Shown here one piece after another: positions 61,642 to 64,000 of a DNA stretch of 64,000 nt. The translations under genes were made by a program, and so were the position numbers. The notes under the pieces were generated by a model. It worked only from the letters and a program-made list of their open reading frames with translations. It did no database searches and was not told the DNA's origin. Position 1 is the stretch's first letter, and each line of letters begins with the position of its first letter. This DNA is from Aggregicoccus sp. 17bor-14 (lineage in GTDB: Bacteria; Myxococcota; Myxococcia; Myxococcales; Myxococcaceae): contig NZ_VJZZ01000022.1 in NCBI RefSeq assembly GCF_009659535.1, positions 29,715 through 93,714 of the forward strand, written 5' to 3'.

Positions 61642-61911
61642 TCAGGCCGCGGCGGGCGACGCCTCGACGCGCTTCACGTAGAGCGTCCGCAGGTCCGCAT
61701 CGATGGTGAAGAGCGCGCGCGCCGTGCTCACGTGGGCCGCGAAGCAGGCGTCCGGCTCGCTGTAGAGGTTGCGCAGCTCGCTGGGGCGCCGGAAGGCCGC
61801 CAGGGTCGCCACGTTCTCGAGGTGCAGGCGCACCTCCTGCTGTAGCTGCGCCGGCAGGGCGCGCAGTCCGCGCAGGGCGGCGGGAGGGAAGTAGATCCGG
61901 TAGGGGTTCAC
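61642..61911 (-). CDS. Small RelE/ParE-like protein
   Basis: The 89-residue protein shows a RelE-superfamily outline: YRIYFPPAALRGLRALPAQL at the N-terminus, a helical hairpin, then ARALFTIDADLRTLYVKRVE as the beta-hairpin end. Toxins of this type cleave mRNA or poison gyrase, but the catalytic residues are not well conserved here and no antitoxin gene is adjacent. The start GTG 61911 gives the expected length. The 164 nt up to the next gene hold no recognised feature. It could also be an unrelated small regulator. Confidence 0.45.
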   Translation of the reverse strand: MNPYRIYFPPAALRGLRALPAQLQQEVRLHLENVATLAAFRRPSELRNLYSEPDACFAAHVSTARALFTIDADLRTLYVKRVEASPAAA

Positions 61912-62075
61912 GCGCGCCTGGGCTGGAGGTTCGAAGGGTGCAGCACGTGCGCTCTGCAATGCCCTACCGGATGCACCCCAACCAGAGCGCGCACCGCCGC
62001 GGCGCATCCCGCCGGTCCGGCGCGTGACACTGACCGCGCGGGACGTGGTGAAGCCGACGGTTGCGGGGCCGGGAG

Positions 62076-62483
62076 CTACGGACCGGCCCCCTCGTCCTGG
62101 GTGAGTCCCCAGACCGCCGAGAGCACCTCGCCCATCCGGACCGGCGTTCGCAGCACCGTGCACCGCGGCAGGCCCGGGGGCGGCATCGAAGACGAGAGCA
62201 GCAGCGTGGGGAAGTCCGCGAGTTGCTCCTGGTCCTCGAGCAACTTCAGCAGCGCCGGCGCCGGCATGCTCGAGAGCGCCGCCCCGAGCACGAGCACACA
62301 CGGACGGGACTCGAGCTGGGACAGCTGCCAGAGCGCCTCGCGCCCCGTCCCCGCCACCAGGACGTGGAAGCCCGCGAGCGCGAGCGTCTCCGCGATGGCA
62401 CCCCGCAGTGCCACGTCCCCCTCTGCCACCAGGACTTTCCTTTTGTGCGCCAAGCGACCGCTGAAGTCGCACATTTCCACCAT
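62076..62483 (-). CDS. Degenerate receiver-domain protein
   Basis: The 135-residue protein has the alpha/beta pattern of a CheY receiver (KRKVLVAEGDVALRGAIAET, then REALWQLSQLESRPCVLVLG). The phosphoacceptor Asp is replaced (VLVLGAALSS) and no conserved Lys is present. It would bind partners without phosphorylation, or be a decaying gene. The start is uncertain: ATG 62483, ATG 62474 and GTG 62570 are possible. It is divergent from the XRE regulator gene. Confidence 0.6.
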   Translation of the reverse strand: MVEMCDFSGRLAHKRKVLVAEGDVALRGAIAETLALAGFHVLVAGTGREALWQLSQLESRPCVLVLGAALSSMPAPALLKLLEDQEQLADFPTLLLSSSMPPPGLPRCTVLRTPVRMGEVLSAVWGLTQDEGAGP

Positions 62484-62647
62484 GGATGAAAAGCCGGGCG
62501 CCGCCTTCGGACGGTTTCGAGACGGCCCGGGCACCCGGTCCGTTGGATTCTGCTCAGCCGCAAGGTTCACTGGGCGATGGGCGGGCCCCCGGACCCAGGG
62601 CTGCGCGGCCCCTTTCTGTCGGCTGTCGGGTCCGTGTCGTCTCGATC

Positions 62648-62664
62648 TGCGCCGACTTGGCGCA
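62648..62664. promoter_or_regulatory. Operator-like inverted repeat upstream of the XRE regulator
   Basis: TGCGCC (62648-62653) and GGCGCA (62659-62664) form a perfect dyad with a 5-nt spacer, 37 nt before the XRE start. CTGTCGG is directly repeated just upstream, near 62616-62629. It may be an autoregulatory operator. Confidence 0.35.
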
Positions 62665-62701
62665 TAGTGCAGGCAACGGAGCAGGCGCTCCGGAGGCCTG
62701 C

Positions 62702-63373
62702 ATGCCTGACAAGCTCACCCCCCTCGCCGAAGTCATCCTCTCGCGCCGCCAGCAGCTGGGCTGGTCCCAGGAGCAGCTCGCGCTCGTGGCGGGAGTGAGC
62801 GTGAGGACCGTGCAGCGCATCGAGGCGGGAGGCCTCGCGGCGGTAGAGACGGTGCGCAGCCTGGCGGCGGCGCTGGACCTGGACCCGGGGCACCTGCTCG
62901 CGCTGCGCCAGCCGCGCGCGGCCGTGGACCCGGCGCCGGACGTGCCCCGGATGCTTCCGCCGCTGAGCCTCGGCAGCCAGGTGACGGCGCTCATCGACGG
63001 GGCGCGGGCGCACCGCTTCACCTTCGAGGACCCGACCAACGCCGAGGTCTCGCAGCTGCTCTCGGACTTCGGGCAGAACCTGAAGGAGCACATCGAGGTC
63101 TGGGACGTGCTCGAGCCGCAGCACCGCGTGGAGGCGGTGGAGCTGTTCGGAGGCTTCCTGCGCCAGCTTCGCAAGTGGGGCTGGAGCGCCTTCGGCTCGG
63201 CGACGGACGAGCTGTACGGCGGGCCGCAGGGTGCGCTGCTCAAGGTCGTCAACGTGCGAGTGCTCCCCCTCACCTCCCCCGAGCTCTCGTGGGACGTGGA
63301 GGCGCTCGCGAAGCTGCGCGAGCTGCTCGCGGGCGTGGGCGAGGCGCCGCGCGCGAAGGCCTTCGTGAACTGA
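62702..63373 (+). CDS. XRE-family transcriptional regulator
   Basis: The 223-residue protein has an N-terminal Cro/CI-type helix-turn-helix (LSRRQQLGWSQEQLALVAGV, then SVRTVQRIEAGG). The C-terminal domain of about 140 residues (FEDPTNAEVSQLLSDFGQNL) is one I do not recognise. It probably represses nearby genes or itself. ATG 62702 follows a dyad that may be its operator. The neighbouring genes (degenerate receiver, RelE-like) give no firm clue to its signal. Confidence 0.8.
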   Translation: MPDKLTPLAEVILSRRQQLGWSQEQLALVAGVSVRTVQRIEAGGLAAVETVRSLAAALDLDPGHLLALRQPRAAVDPAPDVPRMLPPLSLGSQVTALIDGARAHRFTFEDPTNAEVSQLLSDFGQNLKEHIEVWDVLEPQHRVEAVELFGGFLRQLRKWGWSAFGSATDELYGGPQGALLKVVNVRVLPLTSPELSWDVEALAKLRELLAGVGEAPRAKAFVN

Positions 63374-63418
63374 GCGGAAGCGGCGCTCCCGGAAGCACGG
63401 CGTGCAGCCGGGCGAGGA

Positions 63419-63527
63419 TGCACGAGCCGGGGATCGAACCCGCCGAGGGCAGGAAAAACCCCCAAGCAGGACGCGCACTTACCAGCCCTACCCTCGTCTT
63501 TCCGGAGACTTGGCCTCCGGCTCGTGC
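63419..63527 (-). repeat. tRNA-like inverted-repeat element
   Basis: On the minus strand, GCACGAGCCGG (63527-63517) pairs perfectly with CCGGCTCGTGC (63430-63420). Next to the 3' arm lies GGTTCGATCCCC, a typical T-loop (TTCGATC) with four of five stem pairs. A GGAG/CTCC stem follows the 5' arm like a D arm. At 109 nt it is too long for a normal tRNA and no anticodon arm could be placed. It may be a damaged tRNA or an attachment-site relic. Confidence 0.4.
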
Positions 63528-63552
63528 CGTCCCGTACCGCCTCGTGGCGCCC

Positions 63553-63586
63553 TGTGCCCCGCTGTCGGGGCACATACGGGGCACAT
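63553..63586. repeat. GGGGCACA inverted and direct repeats
   Basis: TGTGCCCCG (63553-63561) and CGGGGCACA (63566-63574) form a perfect 9-bp dyad with a 4-nt loop. CGGGGCACAT is then repeated directly at 63577-63586, 11 bp after the copy at 63566. Such mixed direct and inverted repeats recall arm-type recombinase sites, but no recombinase gene is visible. Confidence 0.5.
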
Positions 63587-63768
63587 GGAGAGGCCGGTCC
63601 ACCTCTCGCACGCGCGGGGCCGCGCCTGCCCAAGGGTGGGACGCGAACGTTGTGCTACGGCGTCTCGGAGTGCGCCTTCGCGTGCCGGCCCCGCGGTTGC
63701 GTCAGGAGCACCTCCGTTTCTGCCGGCGGCATCCACGGTTCGTTCCGACCCCCTGCGTGCGTGCGGGG

Positions 63769-63873
63769 CTATTGGCAGCAGGGAAAGGTGCAGTCCTCCG
63801 GGTTCGTGGAGGTGCACTCCGGCCGGTCGCAGATGCCGCAGCGCGCGGGTGCGGTGCAGGTGAGTCTATCGCC
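63769..63873 (-). pseudogene. 3' fragment of a cysteine-rich protein gene
   Basis: The minus-strand frame ending at TAG 63771-63769 encodes 34 residues with eight cysteines (CTAPARCGICDRPECTSTNP, then EDCTFPCC). It resembles the end of a secreted cysteine-rich myxobacterial protein. Its open frame begins at an in-frame stop (63876-63874) and contains no ATG, GTG or TTG, so the 5' part is missing. The break lies just before the palindrome at 63884, suggesting disruption by an insertion on the right. Confidence 0.5.
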
Positions 63874-63883
63874 CTAAGCCCCC

Positions 63884-63900
63884 GGACATAGATAATGTCC
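63884..63900. repeat. Palindrome at a possible insertion boundary
   Basis: GGACAT (63884-63889) and ATGTCC (63895-63900) flank AGATA. The AT-rich centre stands out against the local composition. It lies between the broken cysteine-rich gene and a new reading frame and could be an operator or the end of a mobile element. Confidence 0.4.
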
Positions 63901-64000
63901 ACCCCCAGCATGGACTCGCTGCGGGTGGACAGGGCAGAGCGGGAGCGGCTGCGAAGCATTGGCCACTCCGCGGACGTGGATGCGGCCGAGCGCGACCGGG
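63895..64000 (+). CDS. 5' end of an unidentified reading frame, cut by the window edge
   Basis: An open frame starts at ATG 63895 (or ATG 63910) and reads MSTPSMDSLRVDRAERERLR and onward without a stop to the window end, about 35 codons. The charged Arg/Glu-rich start is not diagnostic. Because it begins at the palindrome and next to a broken gene, it could belong to a mobile element. I cannot name a family. Confidence 0.3.
   Translation, partial: MSTPSMDSLRVDRAERERLRSIGHSADVDAAERDR

Larger units (their letters stand above)
63374..63768. other. Gene-poor region with tRNA-like structure and repeats
   Basis: I see no convincing gene here. It contains a long inverted-repeat structure with a T-arm-like motif (63419-63527) and a cluster of GGGGCACA repeats (63553-63586), described separately. 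The remaining sequence is less codon-biased than the surrounding genes. Confidence 0.5.

Noticed and set aside
63419..63527. tRNA-Sec or other long tRNA
   Set aside because: The ends pair well and a T-loop is present, but no anticodon arm or UCA anticodon could be placed and the length of 109 nt is too great.
63702..63959. Minus-strand open frame of 85 codons at the right end
   Set aside because: It runs across the palindrome and overlaps the cysteine-rich fragment in another frame; its composition is Arg/Ser/Ala-rich without any motif.

Overview
The window is chromosomal DNA of a very GC-rich bacterium, most likely a myxobacterium (Myxococcota, Myxococcaceae-like). The evidence is the extreme G/C at third codon positions, the many GTG and TTG starts, a HEAT-repeat chemosensory cluster, DUF4388 (PATAN) and zinc-ribbon/TPR membrane proteins, an enhancer-binding NtrC protein with sigma-54-type promoters, many stand-alone receiver domains, and the long housekeeping fab-rib-nus gene order. 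The species cannot be named from the sequence alone.

Region 1 (1-9.9 kb, minus strand) holds the 5' half of prfB with its programmed frameshift, a DUF4105 membrane protein, a cupin-YbeY fusion, a PgpH-type 7TM-HD protein, PhoH, a PATAN protein and a TPR membrane protein. Region 2 (10-15.4 kb) holds mazG with an unusual C-terminal extension and rpsT on the plus strand, then lptE, a zinc-ribbon protein and leuS on the minus strand. Region 3 (15.4-25.8 kb, minus) is a tightly coupled chemosensory operon (cheY-cheA-cheW-cheW-HEAT-cheR-cheB-cheY) that runs into an ABC-2 type exporter pair; it contains no chemoreceptor gene. Region 4 (25.8-38.4 kb, minus) is a long housekeeping run: DUF177-rpmF-plsX-fabD-fabG-acpP-fabF-rpiB-glyA-nrdR-ribD-ribE-ribBA-ribH-nusB plus a lone M17 N-terminal domain protein. 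It links fatty acid/phospholipid precursor synthesis, folate one-carbon supply, riboflavin synthesis and ribosome/transcription factors.

Region 5 (38.4-49.6 kb, plus) looks like a phosphate-starvation regulon: PhoB-PhoR, a metallophosphoesterase, a second PhoB, an OprP-like porin, pstSCAB, phoU and a family-21 glycosyltransferase. Direct 11-bp-spaced GTCAC repeats resembling Pho boxes lie before five of these units. Region 6 (49.7-58.4 kb) holds a response regulator, tRNA-Arg(CCG), a small CCGxGC protein, hmgA, an HTH protein carrying an IS5-transposase N-terminal domain, and an NtrB/NtrC-like pair followed by an OmpA-type lipoprotein, a membrane protein and a DUF3014 protein. Sigma-54-type -24/-12 elements with an upstream CGTTGC-type motif precede three of these genes, suggesting a self-contained local regulon.

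Region 7 (58.4-64 kb) holds a MacB/FtsX-type permease with a LuxR-type regulator, a small RelE-like protein, a receiver-like protein lacking its aspartate, an XRE regulator, and a gene-poor tail. The tail has a strong tRNA-like inverted-repeat structure, GGGGCACAT repeats, the broken 3' end of a cysteine-rich gene, and the start of an unidentified reading frame beside a palindrome. This looks like the edge of a mobile insertion.
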